Positions 27,131 to 36,853 of a stretch of DNA of 64,000 bases are shown in pieces. This stretch comes from Streptomyces cyaneochromogenes (lineage in GTDB: Bacteria; Actinomycetota; Actinomycetes; Streptomycetales; Streptomycetaceae): assembly GCF_003963535.1 (NCBI RefSeq), contig NZ_CP034539.1, forward strand, positions 6,572,001 through 6,636,000, read 5' to 3'. The notes beneath the pieces were generated by a model that saw nothing but the letters and a program-made list of their open reading frames with translations, did not search any database and was not told the origin of the DNA. The position numbers were made by a program, and so were the translations under genes. Position 1 is the stretch's first letter. Each line of letters begins with the position of its first letter.

Positions 27131-28162
27131 ATGACGAGTCCAATCGAGCTCGAGGGTGCCGAGACCCCTTCTCTCGTGGACAAGGAGAGCGCCCCGCAGG
27201 AAGGCGCCAAGGAGTCGAAGAAGCTTGAGGGCCGCAGCCCCGGGCAGTTGATGTGGGGTCGCTTCAAGCGCGACCGCACCGGTGTGATCTCCGCCGTCGT
27301 CGTCCTGTTCTTCTTCGTCATCGCAGCCGCGGCGCCGCTGATCTCGATGGTGTACGGCAAGGACCCGTACACGCTCTACGGGCAGGAGCGGCCGGAACTA
27401 CTGGACATGTTCACCATGCCGGCGGGGCCTGCCGGCGGCATGACCGGGGAGTTCTGGTTCGGCATCGAACCGGTCCTGGGCCGGGATGTCTTCACCCAGC
27501 TCCTGTACGGCATCCGGACCTCGCTGCTCACGGCGCTGGCCGCGACGGTGCTGATGACCGTGGTCGGTGTGCTGATCGGCCTCGCGGGAGGCTACTTCGG
27601 CGGGAAGTCCGACTACTGGCTCGGCCGGATCACCGACTTCTTCATGGCTCTGCCCAACCAGCTCTTCTTCGTCGCCGCGATGCCCGTCATCACCACGGTG
27701 TTCGTCGCTCCGGACGAGGAGACACCCACCTATGTGCGCACCTGCGCGATCATCATCGTCCTGTCCTTCCTGGGCTGGATGAGCATGGCGCGGCTGATCC
27801 GGGCCGCCACCCTGTCCCTGCGGGACCGGGAGTTCATCGAGGCGGCGCGGATCTCCGGGGCCTCGCCCTGGCGGATCATCCGCAAGGAGCTGTTCCCCAA
27901 CATCGTCACTCCGGTGCTGGTGCAGTTCACGCTCACGCTGCCGAGCACCATCCTCAGCATCGCCTTCCTCTCCTTCGTGGGCGTGGGATACGTCGAACCC
28001 ACCCCGGACTGGGGGCGGATGTTCGCCATCGGCGCGCGCTACATCGAGCAGGACCCGTACTACATGCTCTTCCCCGGCGTGGCCATGGTGGTCTTCGTCG
28101 TGGCCTTCAACCTTCTCGGTGACTCGGTGCGGGATGCCTTCGATCCCAAGACGGGTCGCTGA
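27131..28162 (+). CDS. bldKA: Oligopeptide ABC transporter permease (OppC type)
   Basis: A 343-residue inner-membrane permease. After a charged ~40-residue N-terminal tail come a first helix (ISAVVVLFFFVIAAAAPL) and a transmembrane domain with the EAA loop EAARISGASPWRIIRKELFPN that contacts the ATPases. It is the first gene of a five-gene unit: permease, binding protein, permease, ATPase, ATPase. That order, together with typA upstream, matches the bldK locus of S. coelicolor as I remember it, so the bldK names are given on synteny. BldK imports peptides, including a signal needed for aerial growth. Confidence 0.8.
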   Translation: MTSPIELEGAETPSLVDKESAPQEGAKESKKLEGRSPGQLMWGRFKRDRTGVISAVVVLFFFVIAAAAPLISMVYGKDPYTLYGQERPELLDMFTMPAGPAGGMTGEFWFGIEPVLGRDVFTQLLYGIRTSLLTALAATVLMTVVGVLIGLAGGYFGGKSDYWLGRITDFFMALPNQLFFVAAMPVITTVFVAPDEETPTYVRTCAIIIVLSFLGWMSMARLIRAATLSLRDREFIEAARISGASPWRIIRKELFPNIVTPVLVQFTLTLPSTILSIAFLSFVGVGYVEPTPDWGRMFAIGARYIEQDPYYMLFPGVAMVVFVVAFNLLGDSVRDAFDPKTGR

Positions 28163-28279
28163 GGGTCCCCCCACTCACGGGCAGGCCACGCTCTTGCCCA
28201 CGTCGGCTTCGGTCCCCACGGCCCGGCTCCGGCCAGCTACAGCAATGCTCACTACTCACAGGCAGGTGGATTCCACTCC

Positions 28280-30079
28280 ATGAGCATCTTCCGTAACCGC
28301 ACCACAACGGCCGCGCTTGTCGCGGTTGCCGCCGGAGCCCTGACCCTCACCGCCTGCGGTGGCGGCGGCGGCAGCTCGGCGGAGGACAACAGCAAGAGCA
28401 AGGAGGACGCCAAGTCGCAGTCCAAGCCGGTGCAGATCGGCGATGAGAAGGCGTCCACCGGCCCCGCTGCCGAGGTCCCCGGTGCCAAGGCGGGCGGTAC
28501 CGCGATCGTCTACCAGGAGGCGGACTTCTCCCACCTGGACCCGGGCCAGATCTACGTCTCGGACGGAAAGCTGCTCAGCCGCCTCATCTACCGCGGTCTG
28601 ACCCAGTACGCCGAGGACGACAAGGGCAACCTGACCGTCGTGGGCGACCTCGCCACCGACGCGGGCAAGGTCTCCGACGGCGGCAAGACCTGGACCTACA
28701 CCCTGAAGCCCGGCCTGAAGGACGAGAACGGCAACCCGATCAACTCGGCGGACATCCGCCACTCGGTCGAGCGCCTGTACTCGACGTACATCACCGACGG
28801 CCCGTCGTACCTGCAGCAGTGGCTGTCCGGCTCCGGCACCACCTACCGCGACGCCTACGCGGGCCCGGACAAGGGCAAGCACCTGCCCGACAGTGTCCTG
28901 GAGACGCCGGACGAGAAGACGGTTGTCTTCCACTTCAAGGACGCGCAGCCCGACCTCCCGCAGATGCTGACCATGCCCGGTTACAGCGTCGTCCCGGAGG
29001 AGACGGACACCAAGGAGAAGTACGACACGGACCCGGTCGCGACCGGCCCGTACAAGATCGCCGACTTCAAGCCGGGCAAGTCGATGAAGCTCGTCAAGAA
29101 CACCCAGTGGGACCCGAAGTCCGACTCGGTGCGTCACCAGTACGTCGACGGCTTCGACATCGAGATGAACCACGACGACGAGGACCAGACCAAGACCCTC
29201 CTCGCCGACCAGGGCGACGCCAAGAACGCGATGATGTTCACGGGTCAGGTCGCCACCACGCAGCTCCAGGCCGTCGTGGGCGACAAGAGCGTCCTGGGCA
29301 AGCGCACCATCGAGGGCTACGCGCCCTACGTGTGGCAGCTCAACTTCAACCTGGACCGCGTCAAGGACAAGAAGCTCCGTGACGCCATCACGCTGGCCCT
29401 GCCGGCCACCTCGGTCTTCAAGGCCGACGGTGGTGCCTACGGCGGTGAGGTCGCCAACTCGCTGATGTCGCCCACCACTCCGGGCTACGACGAGAAGTAC
29501 GACCCGTTCAACCGCGCCAAGAAGCCCAACGGTGACATCGAGGCCGCCAAGAAGCTGATCGAGGAAGGCGGCTTCAAGGGCAAGAAGCTCGTCTACGCCT
29601 ACGGCAACACGCCGGTCCGTCAGCAGCAGGCCGTCCTGATCGCCGATGCGCTGGAGAAGATCGGTCTCGACATCCAGAAGAAGGAGATCGACTCCGCCAC
29701 CTGGTACGAGCAGGTCGGTAAGGTCAAGAACGGCTACGACCTGTACATGACCGGCTGGGGTCAGGACTGGTCGTCCGCGGCGACGGTCTTCCCGCCGCTG
29801 TACGACGGCACCCAGATCCAGGACGGCGCGTCGAACTACTCGCACATCAACGACGAGCACGTCAACTCCGAGATCGCCCGCATCGTGAAGATCACGGACA
29901 CCGACCAGGCCACCAAGGCGTGGGACGCGCTGAACAAGTACATCAGCGAGAAGGTCAACCCGGCCGCCCCGATCTACTACACCAAGGTCTTCCAGATCTT
30001 CGGTTCGAACATCGGCGGCATCCGCTACAGCTCCGACTCGAGCTACGTGGACGTCACCCGGGTCTTCCTGAAGAAGTAA
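28280..30079 (+). CDS. bldKB: Oligopeptide-binding lipoprotein of the BldK importer
   Basis: A 599-residue SBP_bac_5 protein. The signal peptide ends in lipobox LTAC (Cys26) followed by a Gly/Ser linker. Family features include HLDPGQIYVSDGKLLSRLIY, LTVVGDLATDAGKVSDGGKT, SADIRHSVERL and YDLYMTGWGQDWSS. As the extracellular component it captures peptides and hands them to the BldKA/BldKC channel. The length and position (second gene, between the two permeases) agree with S. coelicolor BldKB. It is followed by a strong internal hairpin that may raise its relative expression. Confidence 0.85.
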   Translation: MSIFRNRTTTAALVAVAAGALTLTACGGGGGSSAEDNSKSKEDAKSQSKPVQIGDEKASTGPAAEVPGAKAGGTAIVYQEADFSHLDPGQIYVSDGKLLSRLIYRGLTQYAEDDKGNLTVVGDLATDAGKVSDGGKTWTYTLKPGLKDENGNPINSADIRHSVERLYSTYITDGPSYLQQWLSGSGTTYRDAYAGPDKGKHLPDSVLETPDEKTVVFHFKDAQPDLPQMLTMPGYSVVPEETDTKEKYDTDPVATGPYKIADFKPGKSMKLVKNTQWDPKSDSVRHQYVDGFDIEMNHDDEDQTKTLLADQGDAKNAMMFTGQVATTQLQAVVGDKSVLGKRTIEGYAPYVWQLNFNLDRVKDKKLRDAITLALPATSVFKADGGAYGGEVANSLMSPTTPGYDEKYDPFNRAKKPNGDIEAAKKLIEEGGFKGKKLVYAYGNTPVRQQQAVLIADALEKIGLDIQKKEIDSATWYEQVGKVKNGYDLYMTGWGQDWSSAATVFPPLYDGTQIQDGASNYSHINDEHVNSEIARIVKITDTDQATKAWDALNKYISEKVNPAAPIYYTKVFQIFGSNIGGIRYSSDSSYVDVTRVFLKK

Positions 30080-30096
30080 CCCGCTTCGTCGGCAAT

Positions 30097-30132
30097 CCGG
30101 TGGTGGGCGCGTGGCGGAGCGCCCACCACCGG
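30097..30132 (+). terminator. Intra-operon hairpin between bldKB and bldKC
   Basis: A perfect 14-bp stem (CCGGTGGTGGGCGC 30097-30110 with 30119-30132) and an 8-nt loop, 17 bp after the bldKB stop. With no U-tract it probably works as a partial terminator or 3' stabiliser, a common way to make more binding protein than membrane components. Confidence 0.6.
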
Positions 30133-30191
30133 GGCCCGGTTCCCCCAGACTTTCCCATCGACTGCCGCCGTCCTGAGAGCAGCTGCCTGCC

Positions 30192-31169
30192 ATGCTTCAA
30201 TTCCTCGTTCGCCGGACGTTCGGCGCGGCGCTGATTTTGCTGTTGATCAGTGCGTTCACGTTCTTCATGTTCTTCGCCATTCCGCAGGACCCGGCTTTGC
30301 TGGCCTGTGGCAAGAACTGCACTCCGGACGCGCTGGCGATCATCCACAAGAACCTCGGCCTCGACTCGCCCGTCCCCGTTCAGTACTGGAACTTCCTCGT
30401 CGGCATATTCGTCGGCCGGGACTTCGCCGTCGGCCACTGCGACGCCCCCTGCTTCGGCGTCTCCTTCGCCAACAACCAGAACGTCTGGGACACGATCCTC
30501 GACCGCTTCCCGCTGACCATCTCGCTGACCGTCGGCAGCCTGCTGGTCTTCCTCACCCTCGGCCTCGGCGCCGGTCTGCTGGCCGCCAAGTACCGCGGCA
30601 CCTGGATCGACAAGGTGTTCAGCTCGGGCTCGCTGGTCATCAGCTCCATGCAGATCTACTTCCTCGGCCCGCTCGTGCTGCTCGCCCTGGTCTACAGCAC
30701 CGGCTGGCTCGACAAGCCGAAGTACGTGCCGATCTCCGAGGACCTCGGCGGCTGGTTCATGGGCCTGTTGATCCCCTGGGTCGTCATGGCGACCATCTTC
30801 ACCGCCAACTACACGCGTATGGCGCGCTCCTCGATGATCGAGCAACTGCAGGAAGAGCATGTGAAGGCGGCCCGCGCCAAGGGCATGTCGAGCAACTTCG
30901 TCTTCTTCCGCTACGCCTGGCGCGGCTCCCTCATCCCCATCGTCACCATCCTCGGCATTGACCTGTCGAGTCTCCTGGCCGGAGGCATGGTGACGGAGTT
31001 CACGTTCGGCCTGGCCGGTCTCGGCCGGCTCGCGCTCGAGTCCGTCACCAACAAGGACCTTCCGATGCTCATGGGCGTCATGCTGATCAGCGCCGCGCTC
31101 ATCATCGTCTTCAACCTGATCGTGGACGCCCTGTACGCCGTCATCGACCCGCGCGTGCGGCTGTCCTAG
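30192..31169 (+). CDS. bldKC: Oligopeptide ABC transporter permease (OppB type)
   Basis: A 325-residue permease with six predicted helices, N-terminal LQFLVRRTFGAALILLLISA and the EAA-type loop AARAKGMSSNFVFFRYAWRG. It carries the extra periplasmic loop typical of OppB (CGKNCTPDALAIIHKNLGLD). It pairs with BldKA to form the channel. An 11-bp gap separates it from the downstream ATPase gene, so the genes are co-transcribed. Confidence 0.88.
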   Translation: MLQFLVRRTFGAALILLLISAFTFFMFFAIPQDPALLACGKNCTPDALAIIHKNLGLDSPVPVQYWNFLVGIFVGRDFAVGHCDAPCFGVSFANNQNVWDTILDRFPLTISLTVGSLLVFLTLGLGAGLLAAKYRGTWIDKVFSSGSLVISSMQIYFLGPLVLLALVYSTGWLDKPKYVPISEDLGGWFMGLLIPWVVMATIFTANYTRMARSSMIEQLQEEHVKAARAKGMSSNFVFFRYAWRGSLIPIVTILGIDLSSLLAGGMVTEFTFGLAGLGRLALESVTNKDLPMLMGVMLISAALIIVFNLIVDALYAVIDPRVRLS

Positions 31170-31179
31170 GAGAACCACC

Positions 31180-32241
31180 GTGACCACTCAGACCAAGCCC
31201 GAAGAGGCCGCGGCCACCGCCGCGGAGCGGGCCTTTCTCTCGGTACGTGACCTCAAGGTCCACTTCTCCACCGAGGACGGCGTCGTCAAGGCGGTGGACG
31301 GGCTCTCCTTCGACCTGGAGCGCGGCAAGACCCTCGGCATCGTCGGTGAGTCCGGCTCCGGCAAGTCCGTGACCAACCTCGCCGTACTCGGCCTGCACAA
31401 CCGCAAGACCACCGCCATCGACGGGTCGATCACGCTGGACGGTCAGGAGCTGACCGACGCCGGCGAGAAGCAGCTGGAGACGCTGCGCGGCAAGAAGATG
31501 GCGATGATCTTCCAGGACGCGCTGACCGCGCTGTCGCCGTACTACACGGTCGGCCGCCAGATCGGCGAGCCGTTCATGAAGCACACCGGGGCCTCCAAGC
31601 GGGACGCCCGCGTGCGCGCCATCGACCTGCTCGAGAAGGTCGGCATCCCGCACCCGCAGCAGCGGGTCGACGACTATCCGCACCAGTTCTCCGGCGGTAT
31701 GCGGCAGCGCGCCATGATCGCGATGGCACTCGCCTGCGACCCTGACCTGCTCATCGCCGACGAGCCCACCACGGCGCTCGACGTAACGGTGCAGGCGCAG
31801 ATCCTCGACCTGCTCAAGGATCTGCAGCAGGAGTTCGGCTCCGCCATCATCATGATCACCCACGACCTCGGCGTGGTCGCCAACATGGCCGACGACATCC
31901 TCGTGATGTACGCGGGCCGCGCGGTCGAGCGGGGCACGGTGCGCGAGGTGCTCAAGGCGCCTCAGCACCCGTACACCTGGGGCCTGCTGGGATCGATGCC
32001 CAGGCTCACGTCCGATGTCGACGAGCCGCTGGTGCCGATCCCCGGATCGCCCCCCTCGCTGCTCAACCCGCCCTCGGGTTGTGCCTTCCACCCGCGGTGC
32101 GGCTTCAAAGAAGAGGTTCCTGGAGGCCGTTGCTCCAGTGAGCGGCCGCTGCTCGCCCCAGGGCGGGCCGCCGCGTGTCACCTGACGGGGGACCAGCGGC
32201 AGCAGCTGTTCATCGAGACGATTCAGCCCCGGCTGGGCTGA
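31180..32241 (+). CDS. bldKD: Oligopeptide ABC transporter ATPase (OppD type)
   Basis: A 353-residue ATPase starting at GTG 31180 behind TAGGAGAACC. It has Walker A GESGSGKSV, signature FSGGMRQR, Walker B LLIADEPTTALDV, the switch His in ITHDLGVVA, and the OppD/F C-terminal cysteine-containing extension (GCAFHPRC...RCSSERP...ACHL). That extension binds an Fe-S cluster in several relatives. It hydrolyses ATP to drive peptide import. Confidence 0.9.
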   Translation: MTTQTKPEEAAATAAERAFLSVRDLKVHFSTEDGVVKAVDGLSFDLERGKTLGIVGESGSGKSVTNLAVLGLHNRKTTAIDGSITLDGQELTDAGEKQLETLRGKKMAMIFQDALTALSPYYTVGRQIGEPFMKHTGASKRDARVRAIDLLEKVGIPHPQQRVDDYPHQFSGGMRQRAMIAMALACDPDLLIADEPTTALDVTVQAQILDLLKDLQQEFGSAIIMITHDLGVVANMADDILVMYAGRAVERGTVREVLKAPQHPYTWGLLGSMPRLTSDVDEPLVPIPGSPPSLLNPPSGCAFHPRCGFKEEVPGGRCSSERPLLAPGRAAACHLTGDQRQQLFIETIQPRLG

Positions 32242-32266
32242 GCCAAACCGGGACTGGGGCATCACC

Positions 32267-33412
32267 ATGAGCGACAACAGCAACACCACGACGGCGGTCG
32301 CCGACGCGATCCCGCAGCAGCGGGACGAGGACAGCGCACCGCTCCTTCGGGTCAGCGGCCTGAAGAAACACTTCCCGATCAAAGGCGGCTTCCCGATCCG
32401 TCGGACCGTCGGCCATGTGAAGGCCGTCGACGGCGTCGACCTGGAGGTCTACCCGGGCGAGAGCCTCGGCCTGGTCGGCGAGTCCGGCTGCGGCAAGTCG
32501 ACGACCGGGCGACTGCTGACCCGGCTGTACGAGCCGACCGAGGGCACCATCGAGTACAAGGGGCGGGACATCAGTCACGCCAGCCGGTCGAAGCTGGCGC
32601 CGATCAGGTCCGAGATCCAGATGATCTTCCAGGACCCGTACACCGCGCTGAACCCGCGGCAGACGGTCGGCAAGATCATCTCGGGCCCGATGGAGATCAA
32701 CGGGATCAACCCGCCCGGCGGCCGTGAGAAGCGGGTCCGCGAGCTCCTGGAGATCGTCGGTCTCAACCCGGAACACTACAACCGCTTCCCGCACGAGTTC
32801 TCCGGCGGCCAGCGCCAGCGCATCGGTGTCGCGCGCGCCGTCGCGCTGGAGCCGAAGCTGATCATCGCGGACGAGCCGGTCTCGGCCCTCGACGTGTCGA
32901 TCCAGGCCCAGGTGGTGAACCTGCTGCAGGAGGTGCAGCGGGAGATGGGCATCGCCTTCGTCTTCATCGCCCACGACCTGGCGATCGTGCGCCACTTCTC
33001 GCAGCGCGTCGCGGTGATGTACCTCGGCAAGATCGTGGAGATCGCGGACCGCGACTCGCTCTACAACCGGCCCCGTCACCCCTACACGCACGCGCTGCTG
33101 TCGGCGGTGCCGGACGCGGACATCGACGCGGCCAAGCGGGAGCGGATCCGCCTCGCGGGCGACGTGCCCTCCCCGATCAGCCCGCCGTCCGGCTGCCGGT
33201 TCCGTACGCGCTGCTGGAAGGCGCAGGACAAGTGCGCGACGCAGGAGCCGCCGCTGCTGCGTATCGAGGGCAGCAAGCCGGGGCACCTGACGGCGTGTCA
33301 CTTCCCGGAGGAGCCCACCACCGCGGACCGTGGCGAGGACGTCGTACTGGACCAGGGTCTGAAGGCCCTGGAGGACAACGCCGACGGCGACACGGCGGTC
33401 TCGAAGGGCTGA
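32267..33412 (+). CDS. bldKE: Oligopeptide ABC transporter ATPase (OppF type)
   Basis: A 381-residue partner ATPase with Walker A GESGCGKST, signature FSGGQRQR, Walker B LIIADEPVSALDV, the switch IAHDLAIV and the C-terminal Cys-containing tail (GCRFRTRCWKAQDKC...ACHF). The first ~45 residues form the OppF-type extension with FPIKGGFPIRRTVGHVKAVDG. It is the last gene of the operon, with a strong terminator shortly after. Confidence 0.9.
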   Translation: MSDNSNTTTAVADAIPQQRDEDSAPLLRVSGLKKHFPIKGGFPIRRTVGHVKAVDGVDLEVYPGESLGLVGESGCGKSTTGRLLTRLYEPTEGTIEYKGRDISHASRSKLAPIRSEIQMIFQDPYTALNPRQTVGKIISGPMEINGINPPGGREKRVRELLEIVGLNPEHYNRFPHEFSGGQRQRIGVARAVALEPKLIIADEPVSALDVSIQAQVVNLLQEVQREMGIAFVFIAHDLAIVRHFSQRVAVMYLGKIVEIADRDSLYNRPRHPYTHALLSAVPDADIDAAKRERIRLAGDVPSPISPPSGCRFRTRCWKAQDKCATQEPPLLRIEGSKPGHLTACHFPEEPTTADRGEDVVLDQGLKALEDNADGDTAVSKG

Positions 33413-33430
33413 CCGGCCGAGTCACCATGG

Positions 33431-33466
33431 GACCGGGGGCGGGAGAGGACTCTCCCGCCCCCGGTC
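33431..33466. terminator. Terminator between convergent transporter operons
   Basis: A perfect 16-bp stem (33431-33446 with 33451-33466) and GGAC loop, 18 bp after bldKE. The next gene ends at 33506 on the other strand, so it can act in both directions. Confidence 0.8.
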
Positions 33467-33505
33467 TTCGTGTGTGGCGGCGGACCGACTGCCCGTGCGC
33501 GGGCG

Positions 33506-34483
33506 TCACGCGGTGATCCGCGTCCGTGCCCAGTGACACGCCACCTGCGCCCGCGCACCCCCGCCCAGCACCTCCGGATCCTCGTTCCGGCAGGCGTCGG
33601 CCACGCCCGCCCGGTCCGCCTCCCCGCCCGCCAGCACCTGGCAGCGGGCGTGGAAACGGCATCCGGAGGGGATGCGGGTCGGGTCCGGAGGTTCGCCGGT
33701 CAGGACCACCGGATCGCCCGGTGCCTCCGGGAGGACCGACAACAGGGCCTGGGTGTACGGGTGCCGGGGCGCCGTGAGCACCTGCTCCACGTCCCCTGTC
33801 TCCACGATCCGGCCCAGGTACATCACCGCCACCCGGTCCGCGATGTTCCACGCCAGCCCCAGGTCGTGCGTCACCACCAGCGCCGACAGGCCCAGGTCGG
33901 TGCGCAGCCGCAGCAGCAGGGCGAGGATCTCGCCGCGTACGGAGGCGTCCAGGGAGGCCACCGGCTCGTCTGCGACGAGGAGTTCGGGTTGGAGGACCAA
34001 CGCGCCCGCGATGACCACGCGTTGGCGCTGACCGCCGGAGAGTTCGTGCGGATAGCGCAGGAAGAAGCGCTCCGGGGGCCGCAGTCCGGCCCGGGACAAG
34101 GCCTCGGCCACCGCCGTGCGCTCGTCGCCGCCGTGGCCGTGGATCCGCAGGCCCTCCGCCACCGCGTCGTACACCGTGTGCCGTGGGTTCAGCGACCCCG
34201 TCGGGTCCTGCAGGACCAACTGGACGCGCCGCCGGTACGCCTTCAGGGCCCGTGAGGAGTACCGCAGTCGTTCGCCGTCGAAGACGACCCGCCCCTGTGT
34301 CGGCGGCTCCAAGCCGAGCAGGGCGCGGGCCAGCGTCGTCTTGCCGCAGCCGGACTCGCCGACCAGCGCCACGATCTCCCCGGCGCCGATGTCGAGTTCG
34401 ACGCCGTCCACCGCGCGGGCGGGCGGGGCGCCGTGCCGGCCGGGATAGGTGACGTGCAGGCCTTGTGCGCTCAGGAGGGTCAT
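33506..34483 (-). CDS. Dipeptide/oligopeptide ABC transporter ATPase (OppF/DppF type)
   Basis: A 325-residue ATPase with Walker A GESGCGKTT, signature LSGGQRQR, Walker B LLVADEPVASLDA, the switch VTHDLGLA, and a C-terminal Cys tail (GCRFHARC...ACRNEDP...ACHW). It is the last gene of a minus-strand importer operon. ATG 34483 lies directly after three 140-bp repeats, each of which duplicates its first ~30 bases (coding MTLLSAQ) and ribosome binding site. Coupling to the upstream ATPase may therefore run through the repeats. Confidence 0.88.
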   Translation of the reverse strand: MTLLSAQGLHVTYPGRHGAPPARAVDGVELDIGAGEIVALVGESGCGKTTLARALLGLEPPTQGRVVFDGERLRYSSRALKAYRRRVQLVLQDPTGSLNPRHTVYDAVAEGLRIHGHGGDERTAVAEALSRAGLRPPERFFLRYPHELSGGQRQRVVIAGALVLQPELLVADEPVASLDASVRGEILALLLRLRTDLGLSALVVTHDLGLAWNIADRVAVMYLGRIVETGDVEQVLTAPRHPYTQALLSVLPEAPGDPVVLTGEPPDPTRIPSGCRFHARCQVLAGGEADRAGVADACRNEDPEVLGGGARAQVACHWARTRITA

Positions 34484-34899
34484 GGTGTGCTCCCCGCGTC
34501 CGGCGTCGTCGGTTGGTGTGGCCGGGGCTGCGGTCGATGGCTGCCGTCCACGGTGTGGGCGGTGGGGGTGCTGTGTCGGTCGGGGGCGGAGAGTCGCAGG
34601 GCCTGTGCGCTCAGGGGGGTCATGGTGTGCTCCCCGCGTCCGGCGTCCTTGGTTGGTGTGGCCGGGGCTGCGGTCGGTGGCTGCCGTCCACGGTGTGGGC
34701 GGTGGGGGTGCTGTGTCGGTCGGGGCCGGAGAGTCGCAGGGCCTGTGCGCTCAGGGGGGTCATGGTGTGCTCCCCGCGTCCGGCGTCGTCGGTTGGTGTG
34801 GCCGGGGCTGCGGTCGATGGCTGCCGTCCACGGTGGGGGCGGTGGGGGTGCTGTGTCGGTCGGGGGCGGAGAGTCGCAGGGCCTGTGCGCTCAGGAGGG

Positions 34900-34900
<1 letters not shown>
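34481..34900 (-). repeat. Three perfect-period 140-bp repeats forming coupled mini-ORFs
   Basis: The units 34481-34620, 34621-34760 and 34761-34900 are almost identical (two to four differences from the first). On the minus strand each begins with ATGACC(C/T)(C/T)CCTGAGCGC, copying the start of the downstream ATPase gene, and encodes a 47-residue Pro/His/Thr-rich peptide (MTxLSAQALRLS...DAGSTP). Because 140 is 3n+2, each mini-ORF stops at a TGA overlapping the next ATG (ATGA). The chain starts at the ATGA shared with the upstream ATPase stop (34903-34900) and ends at the start of the downstream ATPase (34483). Each start is preceded by GGGGAG or GAGGAG. Confidence 0.9.
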
Positions 34901-35874
<974 letters not shown>

Positions 35875-35920
35875 GGGGTCACCTCCGGTGCGGGGTTGAG
35901 GGTGGTCTTCGCGAGCAGCC

Positions 35921-36853
35921 TCAACGCCCCACCCCCAGCCTGGGGTTCAGCACGGACTCCACGGCGCGCCCGCACAGCGTGAACGCCAGCGCCACCACCG
36001 CGATCGCGATGCCCGGCGGCACCAGGTACCACCAGTTCCCGGAGCTGACCGCCCCCGCCTCCCGCGCGTCCTGGAGCAGCCCGCCCCACGACACGACGTT
36101 CGGGTCGCTCACCCCCAGGAAGGCGAGGGTCGCCTCGGCGAGGATGGAGGACGAGATCATCAGCGTCGTCTGGGCGAGCACCAGCGGCATCACATTGGGC
36201 AGCACATGCCGGGACATGACGTGCCAGTGCCCGCCGCCGAGCGCCTTCGCGCGTTCGATGTACGGCCGTGACTCCACCGCCAGTGTCTGCGCCCGCACCA
36301 GCCGGGCCGTGGTCGGCCAGGAGGTCACGCCGATCGCCAGGACGACCGTGCCCAGCGAGCGGGGCAGCACCGTGGCCAGCGCGATGGCGAGGACCAGGGT
36401 CGGCATCACCAGGAACCAGTCGGTGATCCGCATCAGCACGGTGGCGTACGCCCCCTTGAAGTGCCCCGCGGTGATCCCGACCGTCGTACCGATCGCCACC
36501 GACAGCGCGGCCGCGAGCAGCCCGACCAGCAGCGACACCCGCGAGCCCCACACCAGCAGGCCCAGCAGATCCCGTCCGAACCGGTCGGTCCCCAGCGGGA
36601 ACTCGGCGCTCGGGCTCTCCATCGGCTGCCCCGGCGCCCCGGTCACGCCGGCCACGTCGGAGCCGAACGTGAGCGGGGCGGTCAGCGCGAGCAGCGCGAA
36701 CAGGGCGAGCGCGATCAGCCCCGCCAGGCCCGCCCGATGGGTGCGGTACTGCTTCCAGAAACGTACGACGGACTGGCGCCGCCGCTGCCGGGCGAGCGCG
36801 CGCGGACCGGCCGTCCGCGCCCCGGCATCGCCCTTCGCGGTCTCGGTCGTCAT
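35921..36853 (-). CDS. Peptide ABC transporter permease (OppC/DppC type)
   Basis: A 310-residue permease. An Arg-rich N-terminal tail is followed by helices LIALALFALLALTAPLTF and the transport domain with the EAA loop IERAKALGGGHWHVMSRHVLPN. ATG 36853 overlaps the stop of the OppB-type permease (ATGA), indicating coupled translation and one operon. Confidence 0.88.
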   Translation of the reverse strand: MTTETAKGDAGARTAGPRALARQRRRQSVVRFWKQYRTHRAGLAGLIALALFALLALTAPLTFGSDVAGVTGAPGQPMESPSAEFPLGTDRFGRDLLGLLVWGSRVSLLVGLLAAALSVAIGTTVGITAGHFKGAYATVLMRITDWFLVMPTLVLAIALATVLPRSLGTVVLAIGVTSWPTTARLVRAQTLAVESRPYIERAKALGGGHWHVMSRHVLPNVMPLVLAQTTLMISSSILAEATLAFLGVSDPNVVSWGGLLQDAREAGAVSSGNWWYLVPPGIAIAVVALAFTLCGRAVESVLNPRLGVGR

